Shown here: piece by piece, positions 36,831 to 49,949 of the stretch
Position numbering within the stretch: the first letter of the stretch is position 1
How the letters are laid out: every line of letters starts with the position of its first letter
NCBI GenBank assembly: GCA_038093975.1
Contig: JBBPTG010000002.1
Span: 868,001 to 932,000, forward strand
Length of the DNA: 64,000 nt
Direction: 5' to 3'
Source of the DNA: Chalciporus piperatus
Taxonomy: Eukaryota; Basidiomycota; Agaricomycetes; Boletales; Boletaceae
Notes under the pieces: generated by a model
Databases searched by the model: none
Seen by the model: the letters and a program-made list of their open reading frames with translations, nothing else
Told to the model about the DNA's origin: nothing
Translations under genes and position numbers: made by a program

Positions 36831-39800
36831 GGGATCAAACGGGGGTCGCGCAGAGAGAGCAAAGTTCAGGGAACGGACAAGACCAGTTGACGACAGCTGG
36901 CGACGGCGAGCTTGTCCAAGTTGGGCGTCGATTCCACCTGGATACCCCCCAAGACGGCAGGCTCGACTGGAAACAACCGAATTGTTACACGCTCGTTTTT
37001 TCTCTCAATACACCAAAGGCGACCAAACCAGGACTGGATCCCGTTTGCGAGGAGAAGAAGGGCTGTCCGGTGAGAGATTCACTCTCCCCACTCAATTCTA
37101 CGGTATGGCGGAGTTCAAATTAAAAGGAAGGCAGGCAACATCTTCTAATTATTCTTTTTTTACTTCTCGTCTGCACTCAATCACCGCAGGTAATACAACC
37201 ATCGATCCTCGGCCACCCTCGACCTTGGGCTTGACCTCTGGCGGTGAGTTGGATACCATCGACAACACACTCCTGCAGCTTCGTGGAGGTACTTTGTCTA
37301 TCCTCGTACTCTGAATCTGTTTCCGTGTCCAATCGCAATGTTCCGTACTCCATCTCGGCTTACCTCCGCTCACGCCGTCCTTCCCTAGCTTCCGATTATC
37401 TTTGCTTATGTTGATAACTCCAAATTAGGACCGGCTCTTGAGGGCGAGGAGCACATCCAATACCTCCTGTACCTATTTTCGCTTCAACCACCCCTGGGTG
37501 CTCTTGACTGACATGGGAGCGTTCTCTCAGCGCTTCGCAGGCCTTCTTCCATCCTGATTCCTCTTCATGTTGCCGCATACTTATCTACAGACATTGCACA
37601 GCTGGTACCTCCTGATACCCGAACTGCATACCATGCTCGGTCCGTATCCCTGATGTCATCACGCCAAGATGTTAGCCCACTGGATCGATCCTCGATCTTA
37701 CGGCATCACAGTTTACCTAGAGTGAACTTCCTGCAAAACAGCATGCCGCACATCAATCAAAACCGTCTACAGTCGCTTTGTCACGGTACCATTATCGTTG
37801 AATGGTCCGTGTAGAACGTGGTATGAGATAAGAATAGATCCCGAGAAGTGATCGTTCATGAAGACATAGACATCTTCGTCCTACATCTCCAGAGGGTGGG
37901 ACAATTCAATTTCGTTATTCTCTCAAGCAAAAGATAACCTGACGACCGCCCAACGTGGTGCCGCCTAGCTCCTAACGCAGATCTGGGCACTGTAGCGTGA
38001 GACCCACTCGATCAGGCCGATCCTTTCAAGGGTAGCGACTCCACGCTCGCTCGTGTCGTCCTTGGATCCCTTCCGTTGGATCCCGTTGACATCGGCTCAT
38101 TTCCATCTTGAGTCGCTTGTCTGCGCAGCATTAAATCCTTGCCCTGAAAACCTGTGCTCTGTGTGAAGGGATGCACCAAGACTGATAACATTTCAAGGGC
38201 ATTTCAAGGGCCCATTGATTATGCATCATTCAAAAGTGCGGGATTGGAACGGAAAGCCGCGTTTTGTAGAAGGTAGCAGAGGCCCAATCTCCGTGGAGTA
38301 TTTCCCCCTCTTATCTACTTTGAAGCGCCAACAATAACATTCCATTTCTCATATCGTCGAGCTCTGGGGACTTCAAACGCACCCCGACGCACTTGGTGTC
38401 TGACATGCAATTCCTAAGTTTGAATATCTCGCCGCTTCTAGTTACACCTACGTGCCAGATGGCGCAGATCCAAGACAACCCTCCTTTTGTTGCATGCGCA
38501 GTGTGGGGACATTCCTGATCTTGGCTCCATCTTACATGTGGGTGCGACCAAGCAATCAATCACAGAACATTTTTGGTTCCTTTCTACCTCGGCTGGTCAG
38601 TCGCCGAACTTGTCTGCTTTTGTACGTTGCTCTGTAACTGTAATGGGGCAGGGGCGTTGAGTGCGATTTGACCAGCGAGCGGCGGACTTATTCCTGCGGT
38701 GAGTAGAAGCCTACGAGCTCCACGATAATGTCTGCATCACTGTGCTGAACGTTTTCGCCGTGAATAAGGACATATGGCATGGTCTATCTTGATGAAACAC
38801 CCACTCAGTCATAATGTTGCGCTAATCATCCGGCAACAGGACCTTTATTAAGTCTATGCAAGCTCTAATCCATGTTATGTGGAATAGTTCATACACATTC
38901 AATCGGACAGGGGTTGTGAATGAACATGGGAGTTAGTAGTTGCAACCCCTTGCTACCACCTTGTCCGGGATTCTTAGGACTCAACGGACATTACTCTCGG
39001 TCGGAAAACTGGAGGCGACCACCAAACAATATATCAATTGCGGTGAGCTGGAGATGTCCGTCACTATTCAATCACCAACATAATGCTGGAGATGACTCAT
39101 TTCGGACGCATTTCCCCCGTGCCACTTTGAAGGCTTTCCCATTGCCAACTGAAACACAATGTTTCTGCGGAGAACACGCTCAGAGTCACATTTTATTCAG
39201 ACGGTGAAGGTGATGATCAAGCCATGACATACATCCATTATCCTCACGAGTACCCCGCGTTTTGCTGTGCCCCACTGCGGGGCATAAAGCCCAAATTAAT
39301 GTCGCGGTAAATGCGCTCGTCCGGTAATCGCGCAAAAAGCAGACACAAAAAGGTTCTTAGTTTTGTCAAACCGAAGACTGAAGCCCTCGTCGCGCCGGCC
39401 CGGGCCCTCTGACGCGAAATTCTGTCCTCTCTTGTTAACTCTTGGAGGAGGCAGAGAAACTGCAGGAGACAGTTCCCCGGCCAGTAACTTGTCGCCCATA
39501 GACGTGCTCTAAAAATGCATGGGCAGAAATTAGAAGGATGTGCCACGCTAGCGCGAGACGACTTCTTGAAATTAAGTACCTGCTTTATCCCAACATGGAT
39601 ACTTTTTCGTTAGTAACTCCCCACGGAGGACGACCTACGCTTTATCTGATTACACAGTCTGATCCCACAGAGACTTGACTGGGACATTTTCAATCATCTG
39701 GAACTCAAGAAAATGCAGGAATTAGAGTAGTAGGCAGGCAGTACCGCTGTCACGACACAAACGGTCTGCGTCAATCACGCGACCCGACGCGGAAGTATCC

Positions 39801-40876
39801 GAGTCCTTGTGGTGGTCATTTTTTGTGTCTTGTATTGTGAATGCTGACATCAATAGTCCGCGGTTCCGGATTCAAGGAAGTGGGGAATCCCCCTATTCCA
39901 TCACGGAGTCGTAACCCGCTGCTCCTTCCTACAAAGTACACTTCGCTCAGGAGTTATTGATCTGCAACGGGGCCTGACTTTCAGAGTTCTTGACGACTCC
40001 CAAGTGATTTCTGAGCATAAATTTACTCAGAATGTCTAAGAAGTCAGGACGTCAGTCAGCCATGGTCAAGTGCGCAGATTTGTTTACGTGAATGCATGCC
40101 TTGATCCGTGTAACGCACAGACACCCATAGGTTCCTCATAAAATTCATGGAGTTGATGCTCCCGAGCTGCCCAAAGCTATCACCAAATTTCAAAGAAAGC
40201 AAATGTAACAGATACAGCGGGACCCATTCAGGGTCGCAGGTAACGTTGGTTTCTAGCCCTCAGTCGTGGCTACCCACCCGTTGTCAGCATCGTGATCATG
40301 CGGCGTCCGACGTCAAAAGAACCATACCTTTCAAGGAGGGTACCGGCGCTCAGTTACTCCGAAACACGGCGGCAGGAGAGCAAATAGACCTACAAAGTTC
40401 GGAGGACGCCACAGAAGGGCAGAGAAATAAATAGGTTCTACTAGTACGTGTCGCGGCTCCGACGAGTTTCATTTGGGATATCTCTACGTCCGTCGGGTAG
40501 GGACTCAGATCTTTGCGAGGAAGCACCCCACCGCCTAGTACATTACCTTCCGAGATGGAGATGCCGCATGCGCCAAAGGATGCATGCCAAGCACTGATTC
40601 CAAACACGAGAGAGAACCGTATCTTGAGATCGAGCGATAGGTTATTGAAGTTCAAAGTCTAAATGAATCCATAGCATGGGCGTTGCTCGTGTAACAGTGA
40701 AACTCAACCAGTCCAGGGGCCTATCGGAACGGGAACAAGGGGGCGGTCGGCATCTTCGGCAGCCAGCAATCTCCCCTGTGGAGATTGAAACGGGGTTTGA
40801 AACCGGCCATGCAGAGTGGCTCTGATGCGCGTTTACGGATACTCTCCTCCTCCCCTACCACCTCCCGAACGCGGCC
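36831..40876. other. Four-kilobase stretch with no supported gene
   Basis: Reading frames here reach at most about 180 codons (36775-37314) and show no known domain, no consistent exon-intron series and no transposase or reverse transcriptase motif. Long terminal or inverted repeats were not seen by eye. Visible structure is limited to an 11-bp tandem duplication at 38188-38209 and a 6-bp-stem hairpin at 39268-39284. It separates the divergent starts of the Zn2Cys6 factor and CDC4, so it may hold an extended promoter, a non-coding RNA or a decayed gene. Confidence 0.55.
38188..38209. repeat. 11-bp tandem duplication
   Basis: CATTTCAAGGG occurs twice head to tail. No known function; recorded because the surrounding 4 kb lacks genes. 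Confidence 0.8.
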
Positions 40877-43673
40877 ATGAGCCATCAACCACGCCCATCG
40901 TTGGTGCTGGCACCATCAGTGAACACTACTACGTATGTTCTCAGGACTTTAATAACTTGTCCGCATACTGACGCGTACCTTGTCGGACCAGTGTTGTGAC
41001 CACCACGACCACCACGACCACCTATCCACCTATACAGCTTCCACCCTTGCCTCCGCCAGTAGAGCCAAAGAATTTGAAGGACTATCCTTTGCTACACGCC
41101 ACCTTGCCACCCTCTCTCAGACTTTTTCCACTCCTCTTCCCAGGGGGTACTCGTGCTACATTTCGTGACGGTGAAGATGGAGAGGAGGAAATGCAGGAAG
41201 AGGAATCGGTTGCAAGTGGAGTTGGCTGGAGGATGCTCAAACCCGAGGAAACTGCGGAACACAACAAGGTAGTCGGTCTCGTCGAGGCGGTGGAACGCTT
41301 CGGTAGGAAGCGGTCACACGGAGTGGACAACATGATGGAGGGCGTGGAACCGACTATGGAGCTAGAGACGCTAACTCCTCCGAGAAAGAAAGCGAGACCA
41401 GCGCACATACCCCCAATCACGACAATGAACGCAGCGGCCCCTCCCTCACCTTTGCCATCACCTCACGGTTCACCACCACCGCAGACAATCTGGCCATCTG
41501 CACCTCCAAGTGGAGCCTCCTCACCACATCCGCAGCCTCCATTTCAACCAGATCTCGCGGTTACAACGCTTCTAACGCTCCCATCATTAGTGTCTCATTT
41601 TACGAATTTACCCCAGCCTCTACAATCGCATTTTCTCCTTACTCTCCTACGGCATTCTCCATTACCGGTGCTGCGGACTCTGCATTCTGTCTTAACGCCA
41701 ACTCTAGCGCGCGATTTCTTGACGCTCCTTCCACCAGAACTTGTATCACATATCCTCAGTTTCCTCCCATACTCAACGCTTGCGCGAGCTTCTCGGGTCT
41801 CAAGATCCTGGCGTGCCATCATTGATTCAGATCCTGTGCTCTGGAAAGACCTCCTCAAGAGCACGAAGATTTGGTTTGGAGGTGCTAGTGAGCGAGCCTT
41901 CGCACGCTCAATCTACGCGCGGCGCCAGCTTGAGGTCCGGAAGATTCCCTCGACTCTCCCCCTCCCTCATCCCTACAAGCTACTCTTCAAATCCCGCCAC
42001 CTCACTCGAACGCGTTGGGTGACCAACGATATGCCAAAGCATCATACATTCCCCGCCCATGGGTCTTCTGTCGTGACCTGTCTACTGCTTTCGCACGGTC
42101 GTATCATATCGGCGTCAGATGACCACTCAATACATGTTTATTCGCCAGTGACGGGCGAGCTATTACAATCCCTGGATGGTCACGATGGTGGTGTTTGGGC
42201 TCTAGCAGCAAACAAAGATACCCTCGTCAGCGGCTCTACTGATCGCACTGTCCGTATCTGGAATCTGGCCACCGGACGATGCACGCATGTATTCGCCGGT
42301 CATAGAAGCACCGTTCGTTGCCTTTCTATCGTCAAGCCCGAATGGATTGATGTTGAAGGCGAAGGTGGTATTATCACCAGGGAGAAATGGCCCAAACGAT
42401 CTCTGATTGTCACCGGCAGTCGTGATCACTCTCTTCGGGTATGGACTCTACCTCGTCCCGCTGATCCTGAATATCGTTGGCTTGGTGCGAATGTTCCGGA
42501 CGTCGGATTGTCGGAGGTGTGTTGTTTCTACCGATGGTTACGAGCTATCATCTCATTCGATTCCTTAGGATGATGTGGATGACAACCCGTACCACAAACT
42601 GCATCTCCAGGGTCATGATCACGCGGTCCGTGCTCTAGCTGCACGGGGTCGCACTTTGGTATCCGGCAGTTATGATTGTACGGTGCGAATATGGGACATC
42701 ATCACTGGCGAATGCAAGTCGATCTTGGCTGGCCACACTCAAAAAGGTATGCCGTTTCGTGTCCAACGTTTCGTGAAATTCGGGATTTATGCTCCTGGCA
42801 GTGTACAGTGTCGTGTTGGACCTCAATCGCAACATTGCTTGCTCCGGGTCTATGGATGGAACTGTGCGCATATGGAATTTGCGCACTGGGCAATGTCAAC
42901 ACACATTGACAGGACACACCTCGCTTGTTGGGTTGCTTGGACTTTCGCCTTCCTCCCTTGTTTCTGCTGCCGCCGATTCTACCTTGCGTGTCTGGGATCC
43001 AGACACTGGCGACCTGCGCCACACGCTGGCTGCTCATGCCGGCGCCATCACATGTTTCCAGCACGACGAATTCAAGGTCCTCAGTGGATCGGATGGAACG
43101 TTGAAGATGTGGAATATCCGTGATGGAACGGTTGTGCGAGACCTTCTCACCGGGATCAATGGTGTTTGGCAAGTCGTCTTTGAAGGCAGATGTTGCGTGG
43201 CGGCCAGCAACCGTAACACGACCACGATGCTTGATGTTTGGGACTTTGGGACAGAAGGGGATGACGACTGGATTGGAGAACCGCCTGGTGGCATATACGA
43301 TGATGATACGGAGGATGAGAATGAGGCGGAGGAGCAGGCAGATGTCGATGCGATGGATCAAGATCTCGAGGTTGCGTCGGAACACTTGGAGCAGATAGGC
43401 CCACTTGCTCGTGATATTGTCGACGACAATGACTCCTCGCGTATGCCGTCTGATACCGAAGACGAGTCAATGGAGCGGGGAGATGGCGCTGGTACCTCCA
43501 AGTGGGGGAGAAGATTATCCTCGCGGCCGATAAGTCATCACCGCAGAGCGCCGGCGGGCGGGAGCTCGTTGAGGCGCAACAATCCTCTCCCTCTGGATGG
43601 TATACCTGCACGGTTACCAACGAACGAGACACCGACGCGACCGAGGATACGGCCGAGAAATGGTCGACGATAG
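40877..43673 (+). CDS. CDC4: F-box/WD40 protein, Cdc4/FBXW7-like
   Basis: Substrate receptor of an SCF ubiquitin ligase; recognises phosphodegrons in cell-cycle regulators. Exons: 40877-40932, 40992-42516, 42569-42746, 42802-43673; 876 residues. The N-terminus has a threonine run from ACCACG repeats, then a Pro-rich, basic region with PPRKKARP. The F-box LLPPELVSHILSFLPYSTLARASRVSRSWRAIID is at about residues 263-297. WD40 repeats follow, for example VVTCLLLSHGRIISASDDHSIHVYSPVTGELLQSLDGH and later VRALAARGRTLVSGSYDCTVRIWD, about seven or eight blades. The tail is acidic with a basic end. The start at 40877 is set by splice phase; an upstream ATG at 40825 would not join in frame. Confidence 0.92.
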
Positions 43674-43956
43674 CTCGCATCTTGGGCAACTTGCACCTTT
43701 GGACATGGATTGGACTCGCGACACAGTACACCCACTTGACACGCACTCGCTACCACACTGTACACCAGCACTTCACTATCACATTGACGATCCCAGGTCA
43801 GGGTACATAGCATTTGTTCCGTTATTTTGTGGGAGGAGATTACTGGGACGTTTTGTATCTTTTACTTTTAATTGTTGGGAATTACAAAGTACCGTGGGAA
43901 AATAGATTACTGGCTTATCATGTTCGGCGGCCGCGGGTCTCAGTGGAACGACATCG

Positions 43957-46900
43957 ATGGACTCATTCGACAACTTTCAGTACGACTCTGCCTCGTCCTA
44001 CGGCGGCGCCCACAGCGTCGTCGACGACAACTCCTCAGTCTATACAGCCACTACAAACGCACCAGTCGATCTCACCAACCTTTCTATCATCGACGATCGC
44101 TCCTCAGACGGCAACGGTCATCACCACAGCTCTCGCTCAACCATAGACGAAGATTTCGATGCCGTACTTGATGACCTGAAGGACGAAGGAACCGTTGATC
44201 TACCTCCCCATGCCTGCAGGTGCGTAATGCATCTCCTTACTCACTCTCGTAGTAATCCTCTCCATCCAGCTACTGTGGCATTCATTCCCCGGCATCCGTA
44301 GTCAAGTGTCTTATATGCTCCAAGTGGTTCTGCAACTCTCGTGGAAATACCTCTGCATCGCACATTGTCAATCATCTCGTTAGGGCCAAACACAAGGAAG
44401 TTATCTTGCATGCCGAGAGCCCCCTCGGTGAAACAACTCCAGAATGTTACAATTGTGGTAGCAAAAATGTTTTCATGTTGGGTTTCATACCTGCGAAGAG
44501 CGATACCGTCGTCGTCTTGTTATGCCGGTGAGCTTGCTCCCTGTAAGCGACGTTTATTCTTGCTGAGCTGCGTCTTCAGTCAACCTTGCGCAGCAACTAC
44601 AAAGGACATGTCGTGGAATGCTGCCCTTTGGGCCCCGTTGATTGACGATCGCTCTTTCCTTTCCTGGCTTGTCAAACCTCCTAGCGAGACCGAACAGCTT
44701 CGCTCTCGTCAGATATCCTTCAACCAAATCAATCGCTTAGAGGACCTGTGGCGCGAAAATGCCAACGCCACACTCGAGGATCTCGAGAAACCCGGGGTGG
44801 ATGATGAACCGCAACCGATTCTGATGCGTTATGAGGACGCTTACCAATATCAGAACATCTTTGGGCCATTGGTCAAGATAGAAGCCGATTACGATAAACG
44901 ACTCAAGGAGAGCCAGACTCAGACGGATCTTACTGTGCGTTGGGATCTCGGTTTGAACCAGAAGCGGGTGGCATGGTTCGTTTTGCCCAAACTCGAGAGT
45001 GGTGAAGTGCGACTTGCCGTTGGGGACGAGTTGAGAATGAGGTATCAGGGTGAATTACACAAGGCTTGGGATGGCGTGGGGCACGTCATCAAAATACCCA
45101 ACAGTATGGAATCTTCTCATGATTGTTTCACTTTCCACTGATCGTCTTCCAAGATGTATCTGATGAAATCGGTCTGGAGCTCCGTAGAACGGAAGGGGTT
45201 CCAACCGACGTTACCCATGGTTTCTCTGCTGATTTCGTCTGGAAGTCTACAAGCTTCGATCGAATGCAATTGGCCATGAAGACTTTTGCGGTCGACGAGA
45301 AGAGTGTCAACGGATACATTGTGAGTTCATCCACCATGATGTTGAGTCACGCTAACGCTAGGGGCAGTATCATAAGCTTTTGGGTCACGAGGTGGAACCC
45401 CAGGTTCTCCGCACTCAGATGCCCAAACGGTTCTCTGCGCCTGGGCTCCCGGAGCTGAATCACTCACAGATGTATGCGGTCAAGAGTGTTCTCCAGAAGC
45501 CACTTAGTCTTATTCAAGGCCCTCCTGGAACCGGCAAGACTGTTACCTCTGCCTCAATCGTTTATCATCTCGCAAAGATGAACCCTGGTCAAGTGCTCGT
45601 CTGTGCACCCTCGAACGTCGCCGTCGACCAGTTGACAGAGAAGATACATGCCACCGGCCTGAAGGTCGTTCGTCTTACCGCCAAGTCTCGCGAGGCTTTA
45701 GATTCCAGTGTTTCGTTCTTGACTTTGCATCAGCAAGTCGCGAACAGTACAACCCACGTCGAGCTTCAAAAGCTCATCCAATTGAAGAATGAGCAAGGAG
45801 AGCTTAGCTCCAACGATGAGCGCAAGTATAAGACGCTCATCCGCCAGTGCGAGAAGGAGATTCTAGGTGCAGCAGATGTCATTTGTTGCACGTGCGTTGG
45901 CGCTGGTGACCCCAGGTTGAGTAAGTTCAAGTTCCGGACGGTCCTCATTGACGAAGCGACCCAAGCTGCTGAGCCAGGTATGTATACCACCACCCTCTTG
46001 CAACCAGTAGCTCAAATGCCGATTTAGAGTGCATGATCCCTCTCGTCCTCGGTTGCAAACAGGTTGTTCTGGTTGGTGATCACCAACAACTCGGACCAGT
46101 TATCATGAACAAGAAAGCTGCTCGTGCCGGCCTCACGCAGTCTCTCTTCGAACGCCTCGTTGTCCTCGGAAATCGTCCTATCCGGCTCCAAGTTCAGTAT
46201 CGCATGCACCCATGCTGCTCCGAGTTCCCTTCGAACATGTTCTATGAAGGCACGTTGCAGAATGGAGTTACTGCCCCTGAACGCCTCCGCAAGAACGTCG
46301 ACTTCCCCTGGCCTATTCCTGATACCCCCATGTTCTTCTATCAGAACTTGGGCCAGGAAGAGATTTCGTCCAGTGGGACATCGTTCCTTAACAGGTACGC
46401 AATGTCGGAAATTCCACTATGTGATATGATATGCTGACCCATGGTCTGCAGGACGGAAGCTTCCAACGTGGAGAAAATCGTCACCAAGTTCTTCAAGTCC
46501 GGCGTTGTTCCTGGCCAGATCGGTATCGTCACACCTTACGAAGGACAACGCTCGTATATCGTCAACTACATGCAGTTTAATGGCTCGCTCAAGAAGGACT
46601 TATACAAAGAGATTGAAGTTGCCAGTGTAGACGCATTCCAAGGCAGAGAGAAGGATTATATCATCCTTAGCTGCGTCAGGAGTAACGAACATCAAGGCAT
46701 CGGTTTCCTGAACGACCCTCGTCGATTAAACGTCGCTCTTACTCGCGCAAAGTACGGTATCGTCATTCTTGGTAACCCCAAAGTTCTGAGCAAGGTAAGA
46801 TCCTGACACGTGGCCTGTGTATTTCAGGTTACTCATGGTTTCGTTCATAGCACCCCATGTGGCACTACTTGCTTACCCATTACAAGGAGAAGAACTGTTT

Positions 46901-47486
46901 GGTGGAAGGGCCACTCAACAATCTTCAGCCAAGCATGATCCAGTTCAGCAAGCCCCGCCGCGGTCTCAAGATGGACTCATTCCGACGTCATGAAACGAAT
47001 GCCCGCGAGTACTTGCCAAGCAGTGGGATTGGACGCTCTGGTACCCCCAGCCGGTTCGATGCCAGCTTCTATCGGACCCACGACGCTCTCGCATACATTC
47101 CTTCCGACGCGCAGTCCTTGCGCTCACAGGCGACGTATTCGTCCGGCCTTCCCATGTTTGCTGCCACAGGAGGCATCCCCCCTGGCGTGCCTCGCGGACC
47201 TGGCGGCGCGGGAAAGCGCAGCGCTTATGGGAGCTACGCCAGCTCTATCATCTCTCAGGATGCTGGTCCACCTAGCAGCGCCAGCATTGGTGGGGGTAGC
47301 GTGGGTGGCTCGTTGGCCTACTCTCAGTCAGATCGTCTCCGTAGGCGCGGTTCGTTCTCCTCCGCCGCCGGGACTGATATGGGTAGCATGAGCGGGTATG
47401 ACTACAAGAGTCAGGACGGAACGACGGATGCGGACGATATGAAGAGCCAATACACCGGAACGCAATCTGGCGTCACCGTGTTCTAG
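43957..47486 (+). CDS. NAM7: Nonsense-mediated decay RNA helicase Upf1
   Basis: Central ATP-dependent helicase of nonsense-mediated mRNA decay; binds release factors, Upf2 and RNA. Exons: 43957-44219, 44270-44527, 44580-45103, 45154-45320, 45368-45977, 46028-46394, 46452-46794, 46851-47486; 1055 residues. The Cys/His-rich domain starts at about residue 85 ([54 protein letters not shown]). Superfamily 1 helicase motifs: GPPGTGKT (about 454), [75 protein letters not shown]. The C-terminal 200 residues are Ser/Gly-rich. The divided Cys-rich domain sits exactly at intron borders. Confidence 0.97.
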
Positions 47487-47988
47487 CATTGCGGTCATCT
47501 CCTGACGACAACCCATCGCATCTGGCTTGCTCGTAGTTTGAGCAATATGCACGGCCCGTTTCCACCGTGGCCGAGCACCCGTATGCGCTTCCTCGAGGAG
47601 TGCATTTGGTGGTCCATCGCACAAACCACCCTCGTCACACTTGGCCGCCTTGATCGGTTTTACCTTCCGTCCCGTCCTTGCACTGTCTGCTTTCTTGATA
47701 GTCAGATGGTCTATCTACAGACAACTCCTTCTGGAGATGAATACTCTCGCGTCTTTGGTCGCGATTTGTCGTCACGCACGTTATGCTCCCATTATATGTG
47801 ACTTATGATTCCAAGTCTAGTGTAAATAGCACACGTTTCCTATAATGATTATGATGCCATTACCAGCCACCTATGCAATGTGATGATCGAGAGTAGACAT
47901 AAAACACAGAAGGCTATACTGAGGTCCCCTTTTATACAAGCTCCCTACTATCGATCCAGAGAAACAAATATGCGAGTAGAAAACGGCG
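47487..47988. other. Intergenic between convergent UPF1 and CENP-C genes
   Basis: 502 bp between the two stop codons. Short frames only; most likely two long 3' untranslated regions. Nothing further recognised. Confidence 0.55.
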
Positions 47989-49754
47989 TCATGCTTTGCC
48001 ACGCTTGGGAGCTGCAGATGGATCGTCGGAAATTGCTCTTCGATACGACGTGGGAGGTGCCGACTGAGCAGTATGTTGTTGTAATGCAAGGTCATCGGCC
48101 GGCATCATGCGAGCTTGAGTGAAGAATAGTTTCGCATCTCGCTCAGCGATGTTTTCGATATAGTACGTGTTTCCTGCGTTCAACTTGAGTCAAGGAAACC
48201 ATCCGAGAGACGGCGATGCACGACATACCTCGGGGAACGAGAAACATCCCACCGGTAGTGATGATAAAGTTGGTTTCGTGGATGAAGACCGACACGGCAC
48301 CTTGAATCACATAGAACACCTACATTCAAGTTGAAAATGTCACGAGAACCGACGCAGGAAAAGGTGTTGCACGTACATATGTATTATCCTTAGTAGACTT
48401 GCTTGGCTTTTGGCCCTTTGGGGGTATGTGCATTTGGCCAGCTGCGATGAACTCGCCTTCACCAAAAATCTTTTGGAAGAACCAACTACTGTTGGCAGCT
48501 GGTTTTGGATCGATCATCCCCGCCAAGAAGGCAACCCCTAAAGAGTTGGGACAAGTCAGCGTTCCTTCAGGAACGTAATTTCGACGCGGTACATACGTCG
48601 CGAGACCTCCTCTTTCGTGTCATAATCGACGACAGTCGCATTAGTCAAGGTTTCGTCGTCCCACCCTTCCTCCGGGTTGAATGGCGTATCTCTTGCTTTG
48701 CTCTTGGCTCGGGCTGATTCTCCACGCTTGCGCTTACCCGCTTTGCCAAGTGGTCTCGGTGGCTCCTGTGGTATGCGAATGATTTCTTTGATTTGAGGAA
48801 CGAGTGTCAGACCAGATTCACGCCTTCCATAGACCACTTTCTCTTGTCGCCACCAATCCAGAGGACTGAAACGAACTCGTCGCCCGCGGCGCAGCCCCTC
48901 TGGGGTAGGGGAGCCTGCAAATGATTGAGCTAATGATTCAGATACTTGTCTGCTGATACGCACGTTCGACGGGAGGTTTGACAACGCGTTTCTGTTTCTG
49001 GGGTCGGGGCTCTTTGGGTTTTGGAACGTCTTGTTTAGACTTCCTCAGTGGGGGAGCCTCCTCCTCTTCATCCTGAGCGTCCTCAACCTCTCCCATCTCT
49101 TGATCAGCTACTACGTCCTCCACCTCCATGGCTTCCCCATCATCCGTATCCGCAACTGCTTGTGATGGGCTAGGATCACGAGATGGTGACCTAGGCGGGC
49201 TGTCGTACGGCTGTGGAGGTTCGTAGTCGTCATACGGTGCTGGATCTGGTTCGTCCAGTGCAAATGACCTCGGTGGGCTCTCGTCCTGCTGAGGTGGCAC
49301 AAAACTATCGAACGTTCGGGAAAGCGTTGTTCGCCGTGAGCTATTAGGAGCGAACGCTTGGTGTGTGTTTGTAAAGTACGCCAGCGGACTCCCTTGATTG
49401 CCTTTAAGACGAGGGATGATTGGGTATAAGTTAGACGTGGCTCAGTTACTGCTCACTTTCAGCGAGATCCATGGACATTTCTCCGTCCTCGTCTATTTCT
49501 TCTCGGACAGGCGCGATGAAGGACAGACCCTTCCGCTTGGCTGCCCTTATACGTGGAGGTGTTCGATTGTCGGCTTGCTTGATGACCTGCTCGAAAGGCT
49601 CGAACTCATCCGAGTTACGGTCGACGTACATGACTGCCATCCCTGTTTTCTTACCGCGCGCGAGATCATCGGCACGGAAGGGAATGTGTTGTCGTGGAGG
49701 ACCTCGTCGTGTCCCCAGAGAGGACTTTCTGCGATCTGTGGATTCTCGAGGCAT
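47989..49754 (-). CDS. MIF2: Inner kinetochore protein CENP-C (Mif2/Cnp3)
   Basis: Binds CENP-A nucleosomes and links them to the outer kinetochore. Exons: 49754-49457, 49392-48946, 48914-48597, 48537-48377, 48319-48229, 48173-47989; 499 residues. The N-terminal Mif2 region reads HIPFRADDLARGKKTGMAVMYVDRNSDEFEPFEQVI; the middle is acidic and Pro-rich. The CENP-C motif is at about residues 256-275: RRGRRVRFSPLDWWRQEKVVY. The C-terminal cupin dimerisation domain is assembled from four exons: SSWFFQKIFGEGEFIAAGQM, KDNTYVFYVIQGAVSVFIHE, GGMFLVPRGNTYYIENIAERDAKLFFTQAR. Presence of the CENP-C motif implies CENP-A-based centromeres. Start chosen at the first ATG before the Mif2 N-terminal block. Confidence 0.93.
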
Positions 49755-49949
49755 TGGTTAGCAGCGTCGACGTCGTCCGTGGCAGCGAGCTCGACCGTAG
49801 TATCGGACAGACAACAGGCGTGAGAAAATACACAACGCGCTATATCATTATGTCACGCAGAGGTCAAGTGAAGCGAACGTATATAGTGTAGTGTAGGACA
49901 AGTGTAGGATTAGAAAATGTAGCAAAAGACAGAACAAACGATCGCAAGT

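Noticed and set aside
36775..37314. 179-codon open frame upstream of the Zn2Cys6 factor
   Set aside because: Low-complexity, Arg/Ser-rich composition with no domain; overlaps the start of the factor on the other strand. Not supported.
39244..39546. 100-codon frame in the gene-poor gap, possible transposon remnant
   Set aside because: No transposase, integrase or reverse transcriptase motif, and no flanking terminal or inverted repeats that I could see.
38560..40700. LTR retrotransposon or MITE in the 4-kb gap
   Set aside because: No pair of long direct or inverted repeats and no target-site duplication found by eye; a dot plot or repeat library search would be decisive.
40825..40932. Earlier ATG for CDC4
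   Set aside because: From this ATG the first exon ends in the wrong phase for the GTATGT donor; the ATG at 40877 joins exactly in frame.
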